Positions 6,569 through 13,412 of a DNA stretch of 15,004 bases are shown one piece after another. Position 1 is the stretch's first letter. Every line of letters begins with the position of its first letter. Position numbers and translations under genes: made by a program. Origin of the DNA: Patescibacteria group bacterium (lineage in GTDB: Bacteria > Patescibacteriota > Microgenomatia > UBA10105 > UBA927); assembly GCA_003545435.1 (NCBI GenBank), contig DPYI01000055.1:1-15004 (forward strand), read 5' to 3'. The notes under the pieces are model-generated. The model was not told the origin of the DNA and ran no database searches. It worked only from the letters and a program-made list of their open reading frames with translations.

Positions 6569-7930
6569 TCATAATAGGCTTTGCGCGGCCGCGAACGTTT
6601 GTATAAGAAGAATTCTTAGAACCTCCAGCTCTCTTTGAGTAATTGTAAGTGGCGGATTAATCGCAAGAACATGAGGAGAAAGCCCTGTTGAAGCTAATAT
6701 AGCGCCATGAAATCCATTAACTGCATTTTTTCGAGCTATCGTCATCGCAAAATCATCGATTTGTCCAGCAATATTTTTGCGAAGAACAATTCGCCCAAGC
6801 GCACCAATGGCGTATCCGCTTTTTGCTATTGGAAATTCTTTGACTACAGCACTAATCATTTCAGAAAGCTTTCGTTCTATGCGGTTAACGTCTGCATGAA
6901 TAGTTTTCCATTGCGCGTAACGATCAAGTACGGTATCTGCTATCGCAAGCGAAAGGGTGTTGTTCGTAAATGTTGAAGAGTGTGTGCCAGGAGGAAATCG
7001 CTCAGGCATCATATAAGGATTTTTTGCCCAAACGCAGCTTAATGGTGCAAGTCCATTTGTCAGGGCCTTTGACAAAATCACTATATCTGGAATGAAATCA
7101 TAGTGTTCAAATCCAAACATTGGTCCAGTTCTGTGAAAACCACAAAAGATTTCATCAACAACTATCAATGCCCCGAGCTCTCTAAAGCGTTTGACAACCG
7201 CTTCTAGGTATCGTTTTGGAGGCTTGACGATACCTCCAGCGTTGAGAACTGGTTCTATGATAAGAGCGGCAATGTCTCCTTCTCCTTTGTTGGTAACTAC
7301 GCCGCCAATTTCTCCCCGTGTAATTCGATCAACAGAATCAAGCGCGGCGTTTACGAATGCTTCCTCAGTTTTTAAATACGTACTATATTCAACGTCCGGA
7401 TATGGAAGCCGAATAACCGGAATACGCCAGTCGCCAAGAAATGCACGATATCGATGACTTGCGCTTAACTGAGAAATAAATATTGACCTCCCATGGTAAC
7501 CACCCTCAAAAACTGCAAACTGAGACTTTCTATGGTTGCTTTTGACGACTTTAATTGCTAGTTCGACACCTTGAGCGCCACCAAGTTCAAACGCCACCTT
7601 TCCCTGTTCTCCGGTAGCTTTATAAAAAAGATTTGCAAGTCGTTTGGCAACTCGCAAACGAAGCTCAGTTTCACAAAAAGACGGCATGGACGGTATTTTT
7701 TCTACCTTCTTCCAAGATTCTTTCAGAATTGAGGCATCGAAGCCAAGATTAGCAGTTCCATTTGCTGCATCCGCGCTAAGATATCGGTAGCCGCCAATAT
7801 CTTCAAGAGCACTACCCTTCGCCTTAATAAATATGGGTACTGGTTCGTGTCTATAAATAAAATCACCATGAGCAACAAAAGAAGTTTTTGAAGATTCTGA
7901 CCGATGTCCTACAACATACTTATTCCCCAT
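6569..7930 (-). CDS. Class III PLP-dependent aminotransferase
   Basis: 453 residues, normal for fold-type I class III enzymes (GABA, ornithine, diaminobutyrate and glutamate-semialdehyde types). Visible landmarks are FELGGAQGVELAIKV (PLP phosphate loop, about 114-128), EGGYHGRS, IIEPVLNAGGIV, the PLP-binding Asp259 in VVDEIFCGFHRTG, and the Schiff-base Lys288 in ILSKALTNG. THSSTFTNN is the usual region from the partner subunit. The family transfers amino groups between an omega-amine or amino-aldehyde and a 2-oxo acid; the exact pair is unknown. I chose the ATG at 7930 over an in-frame TTG at 7936. It is the first gene after the promoter at 7969-7996, with a leader of about 30 nt lacking a clear Shine-Dalgarno, and heads the six-gene run. 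Confidence 0.92.
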   Translation of the reverse strand: MGNKYVVGHRSESSKTSFVAHGDFIYRHEPVPIFIKAKGSALEDIGGYRYLSADAANGTANLGFDASILKESWKKVEKIPSMPSFCETELRLRVAKRLANLFYKATGEQGKVAFELGGAQGVELAIKVVKSNHRKSQFAVFEGGYHGRSIFISQLSASHRYRAFLGDWRIPVIRLPYPDVEYSTYLKTEEAFVNAALDSVDRITRGEIGGVVTNKGEGDIAALIIEPVLNAGGIVKPPKRYLEAVVKRFRELGALIVVDEIFCGFHRTGPMFGFEHYDFIPDIVILSKALTNGLAPLSCVWAKNPYMMPERFPPGTHSSTFTNNTLSLAIADTVLDRYAQWKTIHADVNRIERKLSEMISAVVKEFPIAKSGYAIGALGRIVLRKNIAGQIDDFAMTIARKNAVNGFHGAILASTGLSPHVLAINPPLTITQRELEVLRILLIQTFAAAQSLL

Positions 7931-7968
7931 AGGCAAATATTACCGACTAATATTAGCTTTTGGGGCTT

Positions 7969-7996
7969 ATTATAGTACTAAAAACACAAAAGACAA
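7969..7996 (-). promoter_or_regulatory. Promoter of the six-gene biosynthetic run
   Basis: On the minus strand, TTGTCT at 7996-7991 is followed at 16 nt by a perfect TATAAT at 7974-7969. This is the best sigma-70-type promoter of the leftward genes and predicts a start near 7962, upstream of the aminotransferase. It lies in the 93-nt gap behind glmS. That gap has a T-rich stretch but no convincing terminator, so read-through from glmS is also possible. Confidence 0.65.
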
Positions 7997-8023
7997 GGCG
8001 AGCTGACTAGCTTCACCGGCTAA

Positions 8024-9796
8024 CTATTTAACTGTCACGCTCTTAGCTATGTTTCGAGGCTTATCAACATTATGCCCAAGGCTTTTTGCCATATAATACG
8101 CTAAGAGTTGCAAAGGCACTATATTCATGACAGCGCTTACTTCTCCCAAGTCAGGAACTTCTATATAATCGTCAAAGCTTTCATCGGGCTGAGGGGCCAC
8201 TACTACAATCTGCGATCCACGGGCATTTACTTCATGAAGTGCGTTGAGCACATCAGTCTTTACAAAATCGTTTGAGAGAACAAAAACTACCGGCATACCA
8301 GGCTCCATTAAGGTAATTGCAAAATGCTTTAAATCTCCAGCTGGCATAGCATGAGCGTGCACATATGATCCCTCTATCATTTTCACCATACCCTCTTTGA
8401 TGATTTGGAGATTTTGCCCCTTCCCGAGTAAAAATATATGTGGCTTTCGGGCCAACGTTTTTGCCAAACTTTTTATATGTGCTATTTTTTGCTTATTATG
8501 TAAAAAGGCGTCAGTATTTTTCGATAAACCTTTCAACTTTTCCTTACCATCATTAAGGTTTCCTTCTACCGCCTTAGCAACAAGATATCCCCATGCAAGC
8601 TGAGAAACAAATATTTTTGTCGACATAACGCAGATCTCTGGGCCTGCTTGTGCCATAAACTTATAGTCAGAAAGTCTCGTCATCATGCTTCCAGGCATGT
8701 TGACAAATGAGGCAATTTTTGTACCATTTTTCTTAACCGTCTCCATGACTTCCAAAACATCAGCGGTTTCTCCACTTTGTGAAGGAGCGATAAGGAGATC
8801 ATCCTTCCCGATAAGATCAAAATAGTCTCGTGCTTCGGCTCCAATGAGTCCGACTGCAGGAACCTTTCCGAATATTCGAAGGTAATAAGCGATTTGCGCG
8901 GCGGCCGCTCCTGCGGTGCCTGATCCGATGCAGTACACATGAGCTGCCTGACGGATGGCTTTTGCAAGCGCAAGATAACTTTTATCTGGCTGTTCAATGA
9001 TCCGATCGATAACGAACGGTTCTTCATAAATCTCTTTTATCATGAAGTGATCGTAGCCTGACTTATCAACACCACTATCCGTAATTGTATTTTTCTCCAA
9101 CGAATAGCTTACTTTTTCACCGGTTTGAATATCGGAAACATTGATCTGTTTATTCAAAACCGATATCATTTGCCCGTTATCAAGAACTATAATATGACTA
9201 ACGTGTGGTGCAAATGAAAGCGTATCCGATGAAAGATAAATTTCTGCTAATTTATCCGCAACCCCAAGCACTAAGGGTGAACCATTACGTGCGGCGATAA
9301 TTTGGCCGTCGCGGGATAATACTATTATTGTATTTCGACCGGTAAATTTTTTGAAAGCTATGCGAACGGCTTCGGCAAGCGTTTTCGTGTGCTTCCTTTC
9401 CTCTTCAACCTGATGAACAATAACCTCCGTGTCCGTTTCTGAGATAAATTTATAGCCTTTTTTTAGTAATTGCGTCTTTCGTTCAGCAAAGTTTTCCGCA
9501 ATGCCATTGTGGGCCACAATAAATGATTTGTCTGATGCATAATGCGGATGTGCGTTTGCATCGGTAACGGCTCCATTGGTTGCCCATCGCGTATGACCAA
9601 TGGCTATAGAACTTGCAGGAAGTTTTAGCGACGCTGTGTCAACGATGCCTACGTGCTTGTCAACAAGAATCTCCTTGCCCTGTATTATCCCAATACCCCA
9701 ACTATCGTAACCTCGATAATCAAGCCGTTTCAATCCATCAAAGACTGCTTGAGTTGCATTTTGTTTTATACCAACATAACCAAAAATTCCACACAT
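8024..9796 (-). CDS. glmS: Glutamine-fructose-6-phosphate aminotransferase (isomerizing)
   Basis: 590 residues, close to the usual 600. GlmS makes glucosamine 6-phosphate from fructose 6-phosphate and glutamine, the entry to cell-wall amino sugars. The glutaminase domain begins with the nucleophile Cys2 in MCGIFGYVG, followed by YRGYDSWGIGI, GHTRWATNGAVTDANAHPH and HNGIAENF. Two SIS domains follow, with GSGTAGAAAAQ, SQSGETADVLEV and AGPEICVMSTKIFVSQLAWG. The C-terminus, DKPRNIAKSVTVK, matches the family end. The start is the MCG codon, since mature GlmS needs the N-terminal Cys, and AAAGGAG lies 5 nt upstream; a longer in-frame extension to 9910 is rejected. It lies just upstream of the biosynthetic run, and a structured RNA candidate precedes it. 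Confidence 0.97.
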   Translation of the reverse strand: MCGIFGYVGIKQNATQAVFDGLKRLDYRGYDSWGIGIIQGKEILVDKHVGIVDTASLKLPASSIAIGHTRWATNGAVTDANAHPHYASDKSFIVAHNGIAENFAERKTQLLKKGYKFISETDTEVIVHQVEEERKHTKTLAEAVRIAFKKFTGRNTIIVLSRDGQIIAARNGSPLVLGVADKLAEIYLSSDTLSFAPHVSHIIVLDNGQMISVLNKQINVSDIQTGEKVSYSLEKNTITDSGVDKSGYDHFMIKEIYEEPFVIDRIIEQPDKSYLALAKAIRQAAHVYCIGSGTAGAAAAQIAYYLRIFGKVPAVGLIGAEARDYFDLIGKDDLLIAPSQSGETADVLEVMETVKKNGTKIASFVNMPGSMMTRLSDYKFMAQAGPEICVMSTKIFVSQLAWGYLVAKAVEGNLNDGKEKLKGLSKNTDAFLHNKQKIAHIKSLAKTLARKPHIFLLGKGQNLQIIKEGMVKMIEGSYVHAHAMPAGDLKHFAITLMEPGMPVVFVLSNDFVKTDVLNALHEVNARGSQIVVVAPQPDESFDDYIEVPDLGEVSAVMNIVPLQLLAYYMAKSLGHNVDKPRNIAKSVTVK

Positions 9797-9801
9797 AGTG
9801 A

Positions 9802-9808
9802 CTCCTTT
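9802..9808 (-). promoter_or_regulatory. Shine-Dalgarno of glmS
   Basis: AAAGGAG on the minus strand lies 5 nt before the ATG at 9796. It decides the start in favour of MCGIFG over in-frame codons further upstream. Confidence 0.85.
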
Positions 9809-9934
9809 TGAAACAAAGTTAAGAAACGCAAAGTTTTCTTGAAAGTTGTTTATGTAAAATAATTTATGAAGATAAAAGGGCGGGCTCCATCTCTTGTGTT
9901 TTATTTCCAACCTTACGACTGGAGTTTTCGCACA

Positions 9935-10042
9935 AAAATTACGGTGGGGAGCGCCACCGATGGGTTTCCGCAGATACTTGGTCGTATAAAGACCAGTCCG
10001 ATTGTCCTCTTAATAAAGAAGGCACCCATTCCTCGTATCCCC
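9935..10042 (-). ncRNA. Candidate structured RNA or leader attenuator upstream of glmS
   Basis: Read on the minus strand, about 105 nt can pair as follows. GGAUAC (10040-10035) pairs with GUAUCU (9977-9972), and AUGGGU (10029-10024) pairs with ACCCAU (9965-9960). These two 6-bp helices interleave as an H-type pseudoknot. Between them lie the hairpin CUUCUU-UAUU-AAGAGG (10021-10006) and the hairpin GGUC-7 nt-GACC (9994-9980). The terminator-like hairpin at 9942-9959 abuts the second helix. A TAAAAT at 10050-10045 would start transcription near 10038, right at the first helix, but no good -35 is visible. It could be a glmS leader attenuator or riboswitch, or a separate small RNA. I recognise no known class, and pairing was done by eye. 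Confidence 0.35.
9936..9959 (-). terminator. Terminator-like hairpin in the region upstream of glmS
   Basis: Minus-strand CGGTGG (9959-9954), a 6-nt loop and CCACCG (9947-9942) form a perfect 6-bp GC-rich stem, followed by TAATTTTTG. No T-run follows it on the plus strand, so the orientation is leftward. It lies about 140 nt before the glmS start, so it either ends a small RNA or attenuates glmS. Confidence 0.45.
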
Positions 10043-10193
10043 CTATTTTATTTAGTAAAAAATAGTGGGCCACTCGCTGTATACGTTTTTTGAAAACGTT
10101 TTTTAATTTCCGTCCTTGTTAATGAGCCTTTCTAGTTTAATGCTACATGTGTGCCCTCATTATGTCAAATTGTTATCTGAAAAGTGAATCCTA

Positions 10194-10517
10194 ATGCAAA
10201 CCCTCCTGAAGATTTCTTTAACAGCAGTCGGCGAATACGATAAAAACAAACTCTCGGCACAGGATAAATACACGGGAAAAACAGTCCAAACAACAGGATA
10301 TATAAAAAATATCAGCAATGATATTACCGGAAAATATTATTTATCGCTCAATCCCAATAATGACCAGTATTATTTTGGGACAACGATAGCCTGTTATTTT
10401 AATGAAAAAGGAGATCTTACAACATTGTCTAATGGTCAATCAGTAACGGTTGTTGGCACGATGCGCGATATGTCGATAGGTATTATCGATATGCAAGATT
10501 GTCAGTTAGTGAAGTGA
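10194..10517 (+). CDS. OB-fold protein of the tRNA_anti-like type, lacking a signal peptide
   Basis: 107 residues. The segment LSAQDKYTGKTVQTTGYI, then YYLSLNP, IACYF, LSNGQSVTVVGTM and a closing DMQDCQLV, follow the conserved order of tRNA_anti-like OB-fold proteins (strands ending in a G-x-V-x-V-x-G turn and a late D-C). In known relatives this domain usually sits behind a signal peptide or lipobox. Here the ATG is only about 10 residues before the domain, a TGA precedes it in frame at 10185, and no signal sequence is visible upstream in any frame. It may therefore be a 5'-truncated gene or a cytoplasmic version. No Shine-Dalgarno is seen. A nucleic-acid or oligosaccharide-binding role is possible but unproven. 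Confidence 0.6.
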   Translation: MQTLLKISLTAVGEYDKNKLSAQDKYTGKTVQTTGYIKNISNDITGKYYLSLNPNNDQYYFGTTIACYFNEKGDLTTLSNGQSVTVVGTMRDMSIGIIDMQDCQLVK

Positions 10518-10531
10518 TTTCTGTTTTCAGG

Positions 10532-10556
10532 CTGGGCAGGAGAGTTTCCCGCCCAG
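10532..10556. repeat. GC-rich hairpin between the OB-fold gene and the recombinase
   Basis: CTGGGC at 10532-10537 pairs with GCCCAG at 10551-10556 around a 13-nt loop that can close two further G-C pairs. It stands 15 nt after the OB-fold stop but is followed by A-rich rather than T-rich sequence. It is therefore not a normal rightward terminator; on the minus strand too no T-run follows. It may be an RNA 3'-end stabiliser or part of a recombination site. Confidence 0.45.
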
Positions 10557-10632
10557 AAGAAAGCAAAAAATAGACTATCACTATAGCATTTTACTCCTAG
10601 ACTTCACCCACCGTTGCGGTACCTTGTACCTG

Positions 10633-11937
10633 ATGAATAACCAAGATGCAGTAAAGCCTACAGAGTACTGCCTATATGCTCGGAAATCGAGTGAGGATGA
10701 TGAGCGTCAGGCAATGTCTATAGATTCCCAGATTAAAGAGATGAACGAGATGGCAGTACGAGAAAACTTCTTTATAAAAGAAATTCGCAAAGAGAGTCAC
10801 TCAGCCAAACAATCAGGACAACGACCAGTTTTCAGCCAGCTTATAGCTGACATCACGTCTGGTATGTTTACTGGCATATTAACTTGGGCGCCAGACAGAT
10901 TAAGTAGAAATGCCGGAGATCTTGGGATGCTGGTAGATCTTATGGATCAGGGTAAACTTCATCAAATCAAGACCTTTTCTCAAAGTTTTTCAAACAACCC
11001 CAATGAAAAATTCTTGCTTATGATTCTTTGTTCACAAGCAAAACTCGAAAACGATCAAAAGGGTATAAATGTTAAAAGAGGTATCCGAGCGAAATGCGCA
11101 ATGGGATGGAGACCCGGCCCCGCTCCAATTGGCTATTACAATCGTTCATTCAATGGAACGAAAGATATTGTTGTCGATCCTGACAGAGGTAGCACCATAA
11201 CCGAAATGTTTAAAAAGGTGGCAGAAGAAAATTTTCGAGGACGAGCAATAAAACGATGGCTTGATGAGATTCATTTTACATCAAGAGCTGGGAAACAAGT
11301 TACCTTAAGCATGATTTATCTCATGCTTAGAAATCCATTCTATTATGGAAAATTTGAATACCCAGTAAAAAGCGGTATTTGGTACAAAGGCGGATATCCA
11401 CCGCTTGTAACAAAAGAAATTTTTGATGTCGTTCAGAATAAATTAACAATACCAAGAGTTATGGCGAAATGGGGTTCAAAAAAATTCACGTTCCAAAAAA
11501 TGTTGAAATGTGGAACATGTGGTAGACCATTGATTTGTGTTGATAAACACCGGTATCGGAAGTGGAGTGAGCCACTCTATCATGTCTATTACTATTGTTC
11601 ACGACCATATAATAAATCTTGCACAGAGCAATATATCAGTGAAGACCAAATAATCCGCCAACTCAGATCATATATTCAACTTCTAAAACCAGAAACCACA
11701 CATATGACGGAAAAATTTGCAGCAGGACTCAAAAACTTTGAAAAAATGCGAAATGAAATATTACTTGCACGAGATATTGATCCGGAACTTCATCCGATCA
11801 CATTTCGTGAATATGCTATGTATATCCTCCAAGACGGCTCTACTGAAGAAAAACGAGAACTTCTGAAATCTCTTGCACCCCAATTCTATATCCACAACCG
11901 AAAACTGTGCACATCAAGAAGAAATGATATGGTATAA
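10633..11937 (+). CDS. Large serine recombinase (resolvase/integrase family)
   Basis: 434 residues. The N-terminal resolvase domain has the catalytic Ser19 in CLYARKSSEDD, SIDSQ, and GILTWAPDRLSRNAGDLG with the conserved Asp-Arg-x-x-Arg. A middle recombinase domain (about 160-270) includes GPAPIGYYN, SMIYLMLRNPFYYGKF and PPLVTKEIFD. A zinc ribbon follows at about 293-340, with Cys pairs in KCGTCGRP and YYCSRPYNKSC. The tail is shorter than in many phage integrases. Such enzymes integrate or excise DNA at att sites through a 5'-phosphoserine intermediate. The ATG at 10633 is chosen over a TTG at 10624; no Shine-Dalgarno is seen. No other phage or transfer genes are in the window, so it may be a domesticated or stand-alone recombinase, or the edge of a small element. 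Confidence 0.92.
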   Translation: MNNQDAVKPTEYCLYARKSSEDDERQAMSIDSQIKEMNEMAVRENFFIKEIRKESHSAKQSGQRPVFSQLIADITSGMFTGILTWAPDRLSRNAGDLGMLVDLMDQGKLHQIKTFSQSFSNNPNEKFLLMILCSQAKLENDQKGINVKRGIRAKCAMGWRPGPAPIGYYNRSFNGTKDIVVDPDRGSTITEMFKKVAEENFRGRAIKRWLDEIHFTSRAGKQVTLSMIYLMLRNPFYYGKFEYPVKSGIWYKGGYPPLVTKEIFDVVQNKLTIPRVMAKWGSKKFTFQKMLKCGTCGRPLICVDKHRYRKWSEPLYHVYYYCSRPYNKSCTEQYISEDQIIRQLRSYIQLLKPETTHMTEKFAAGLKNFEKMRNEILLARDIDPELHPITFREYAMYILQDGSTEEKRELLKSLAPQFYIHNRKLCTSRRNDMV

Positions 11938-11957
11938 TTAATATATAGGGCAAATTT

Positions 11958-11982
11958 AGCTCCGCAAAAAGCGGGGCTTTTT
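11958..11982 (+). terminator. Intrinsic terminator after the recombinase gene
   Basis: AGCTCCGC (11958-11965), loop AAAAA, GCGGGGCT (11971-11978): an 8-bp stem with one G-U pair, running into TTTTT. It stands 20 nt after the recombinase stop. The small gene at 12008 starts 25 nt beyond it and so depends on read-through or a separate start of transcription. Confidence 0.8.
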
Positions 11983-12007
11983 ATGTATTAAGGGGGTGAA
12001 TCGCCAT

Positions 12008-12187
12008 ATGAAGAAATTCCGAATAACTTTAAAATCTGGACATTGGACAGAGTGGGAAGCTGAAGATATCGATTCAGTCTACCAGAAGATAGATTTGGGA
12101 CATCGTGGTATCCTTCCAATTCGTGGAAGAGACGCGTTTCCCATTAATCAGGAAACTGTGGAAAAAGTAGAGGAAATTGAAGAGTAA
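12008..12187 (+). CDS. Small acidic hypothetical protein
   Basis: 59 residues from the ATG at 12008. GGGGGTGA at 11992-11999 serves as Shine-Dalgarno 8 nt upstream; an in-frame GTG at 11996 lies within that site and is rejected. The peptide starts with a basic strand-like part (MKKFRITLKSG), continues with WTEWEAEDIDSVYQKI, and ends in a strongly acidic tail (EKVEEIEE). The alternating first strand and the -SVYQKI helix suggest a small alpha/beta fold. I recognise no family. It directly follows the recombinase and its terminator; whether the two work together is unknown. Confidence 0.55.
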   Translation: MKKFRITLKSGHWTEWEAEDIDSVYQKIDLGHRGILPIRGRDAFPINQETVEKVEEIEE

Positions 12188-12248
12188 AATCAGTTGTTCG
12201 AATCCTATTTAGCCGGGAGCATTGGACAAACGGAACCGGAGATACAAC

Positions 12249-12521
12249 ATGCATATAGTAATTGGTCCTAAAGATTTTAAAAATAAATGAGATTTAGAAG
12301 GCCAGTTCAAGCTATTGAGGCAACACGGTCGCTTTGTGCGTCCAACTTGGCTGGGAGACTTGGATTCGGACCAAGATACCATCCTCCAGAGGGATGTGTA
12401 CTACCGTTGTACGATCTCCCAATGTAGTTTAATCCTGCTTATTATACCTCAAACCAGCCTTTCTAACCTATGGAGTGATGTACAAAGGTTATTAAAGAGA
12501 GGTTCATTTAAGGTATAATAA
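12249..12521 (+). pseudogene. Decayed gene of about 90 codons interrupted by one in-frame TGA
   Basis: From the ATG at 12249, preceded by GGAG at 7 nt, the frame reads MHIVIGPKDFKNK, then TGA at 12288-12290, then a further 76 codons with no stop up to TAA at 12519. The downstream part looks protein-like: LEGQFKLLRQHGRFVRPTWL, DSDQDTILQRDVYY, CSLILLIIP, WSDVQRLLKRG. The opening beta strand followed by a GP loop suggests a small nucleotide- or nucleoside-type fold, but I do not recognise the family. TGA is a normal stop elsewhere in the window, so a nonsense mutation in a remnant is likelier than recoding. A shorter protein starting at an internal codon such as TTG 12315 is possible. It fills most of the 339-nt gap between neighbouring genes. 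Confidence 0.45.
12514..12519 (+). promoter_or_regulatory. -10 element giving a probably leaderless message
   Basis: A perfect TATAAT ends 7 nt before the ATG at 12527, so transcription would start on or beside the start codon. No good -35 is visible at 16-18 nt (nearest TTATTA-like). No Shine-Dalgarno precedes the gene, which fits leaderless translation. Confidence 0.5.
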
Positions 12522-12526
12522 ACATC

Positions 12527-13354
12527 ATGAAAAACAAACCGTATGGTCTACTAATACTCACATTAATTTATTTTTCTTTAAGTATTATTTTACTCCTATT
12601 TTTTCGATTCTGGTTAGTTTTAGTTTTTGCAATTTTTATCAACCTTCCAGTTAATATAAAGGTTTTCCTAATCAATATTTTCAAAGACTTGTTTTCTTTG
12701 GAGTTAATTAAAAATCCACCTTCTTTTCTCCAGCCCTTTTTCATTTTTATTATAACGGAACTGCCATTTGTTTTATTGGGATTCGCACTATCATATGTAC
12801 TTTTTAGGAAAAAATACGAGAAGAAACATCACCTTTTGGCTGCTGCTCTTTCCCTGTTAGGAATACTAATGTTAGGCTCATACACCGTCATTAAACCAAC
12901 GGTAATTGGGAGGCACAAATTTCCTGGATTCTTTTCTGTTCAACTATCTCTAAGAGAACTGAAGTGCAATAATCTCCCCAAAGAATCTATATTTAACTGG
13001 ACTTTCCCGACAAACAGCCAGACGGGTGTATCAATCCACAGTCCGGTAGTTGTCAATCTGAAAAACGGCGTAAGAATAAGTAGCAGCTGCGATACGATAT
13101 ATACTGACGGCCGATATGCAAACTCGAGTAAAATGCTAGGAGGTTTTCCTGGCAATAATATTCCTTTAGTTCCGGATGGTGGAAATTCTATTTCGGAATT
13201 GAATTATTTAAGTAAAGCTAGTGTTAGTGAAATTAAAAACTTTTTAAGTGCAGGAAGTTGGGATAACAATGCAACAATTACGGTTACGTGTAACTATATC
13301 AAATCGGGTTGTTCTGGCAGCGAATCATTTATTTTTACAACCGGTGAAGAATAA
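12527..13354 (+). CDS. Membrane-anchored protein of unknown function
   Basis: 275 residues in two parts. The first 125 or so hold about four hydrophobic segments: roughly 7-25 and 27-45, then 70-92 (FIFIITELPFVLLGFALSY) and 103-122 (LLAAALSLLGILMLGS), with RKKYEKKHH as a cytoplasmic loop between the last two. The remaining 150 residues are soluble, polar and rich in S, N, T and G. They contain several cysteines (in LKCNN, SSCDT, TCNYIKSGC) and probably lie outside the membrane. Two of these may form a disulfide around the C-x6-C in TCNYIKSGC. No known domain is recognised. The gene stands alone, with a -10 element almost at its ATG and no Shine-Dalgarno. Confidence 0.75.
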   Translation: MKNKPYGLLILTLIYFSLSIILLLFFRFWLVLVFAIFINLPVNIKVFLINIFKDLFSLELIKNPPSFLQPFFIFIITELPFVLLGFALSYVLFRKKYEKKHHLLAAALSLLGILMLGSYTVIKPTVIGRHKFPGFFSVQLSLRELKCNNLPKESIFNWTFPTNSQTGVSIHSPVVVNLKNGVRISSSCDTIYTDGRYANSSKMLGGFPGNNIPLVPDGGNSISELNYLSKASVSEIKNFLSAGSWDNNATITVTCNYIKSGCSGSESFIFTTGEE

Positions 13355-13412
13355 AAACAATTGCGATGCAATCGAAAGTCAGTAGAAAGTTTCCAGCCCG
13401 GCCTGCTCAGTC

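Noticed and set aside
9797..9910. N-terminal extension of GlmS by 38 codons
   Set aside because: GlmS needs Cys directly after the initiator Met, and AAAGGAG fits the MCGIFG start; the extension has no family support.
9797..10042. glmS ribozyme upstream of glmS
   Set aside because: I cannot find the conserved core sequence or cleavage-site context of the known ribozyme; the visible pairing is of another kind.
9866..10093. Rightward open frame of 75 codons upstream of the OB-fold gene
   Set aside because: No Shine-Dalgarno, no recognisable fold, and it lies across the structured region and the glmS leader on the opposite strand. Its composition looks like chance.
10532..10556. Terminator of the OB-fold gene
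   Set aside because: The hairpin is good but is followed by AAGAAAGCAAAAAA instead of a T-run.
12130..12221. Complete tRNA around GTTCGAATCC
   Set aside because: The T-stem would be AGTTG against CCTAT, which does not pair, and no matching acceptor 5' strand lies about 65 nt upstream.
12288..12290. TGA as a sense codon (genetic code 25)
   Set aside because: At least four good genes in the window end in TGA, one in an ATGA overlap with the next gene, and the long genes have no internal TGA.
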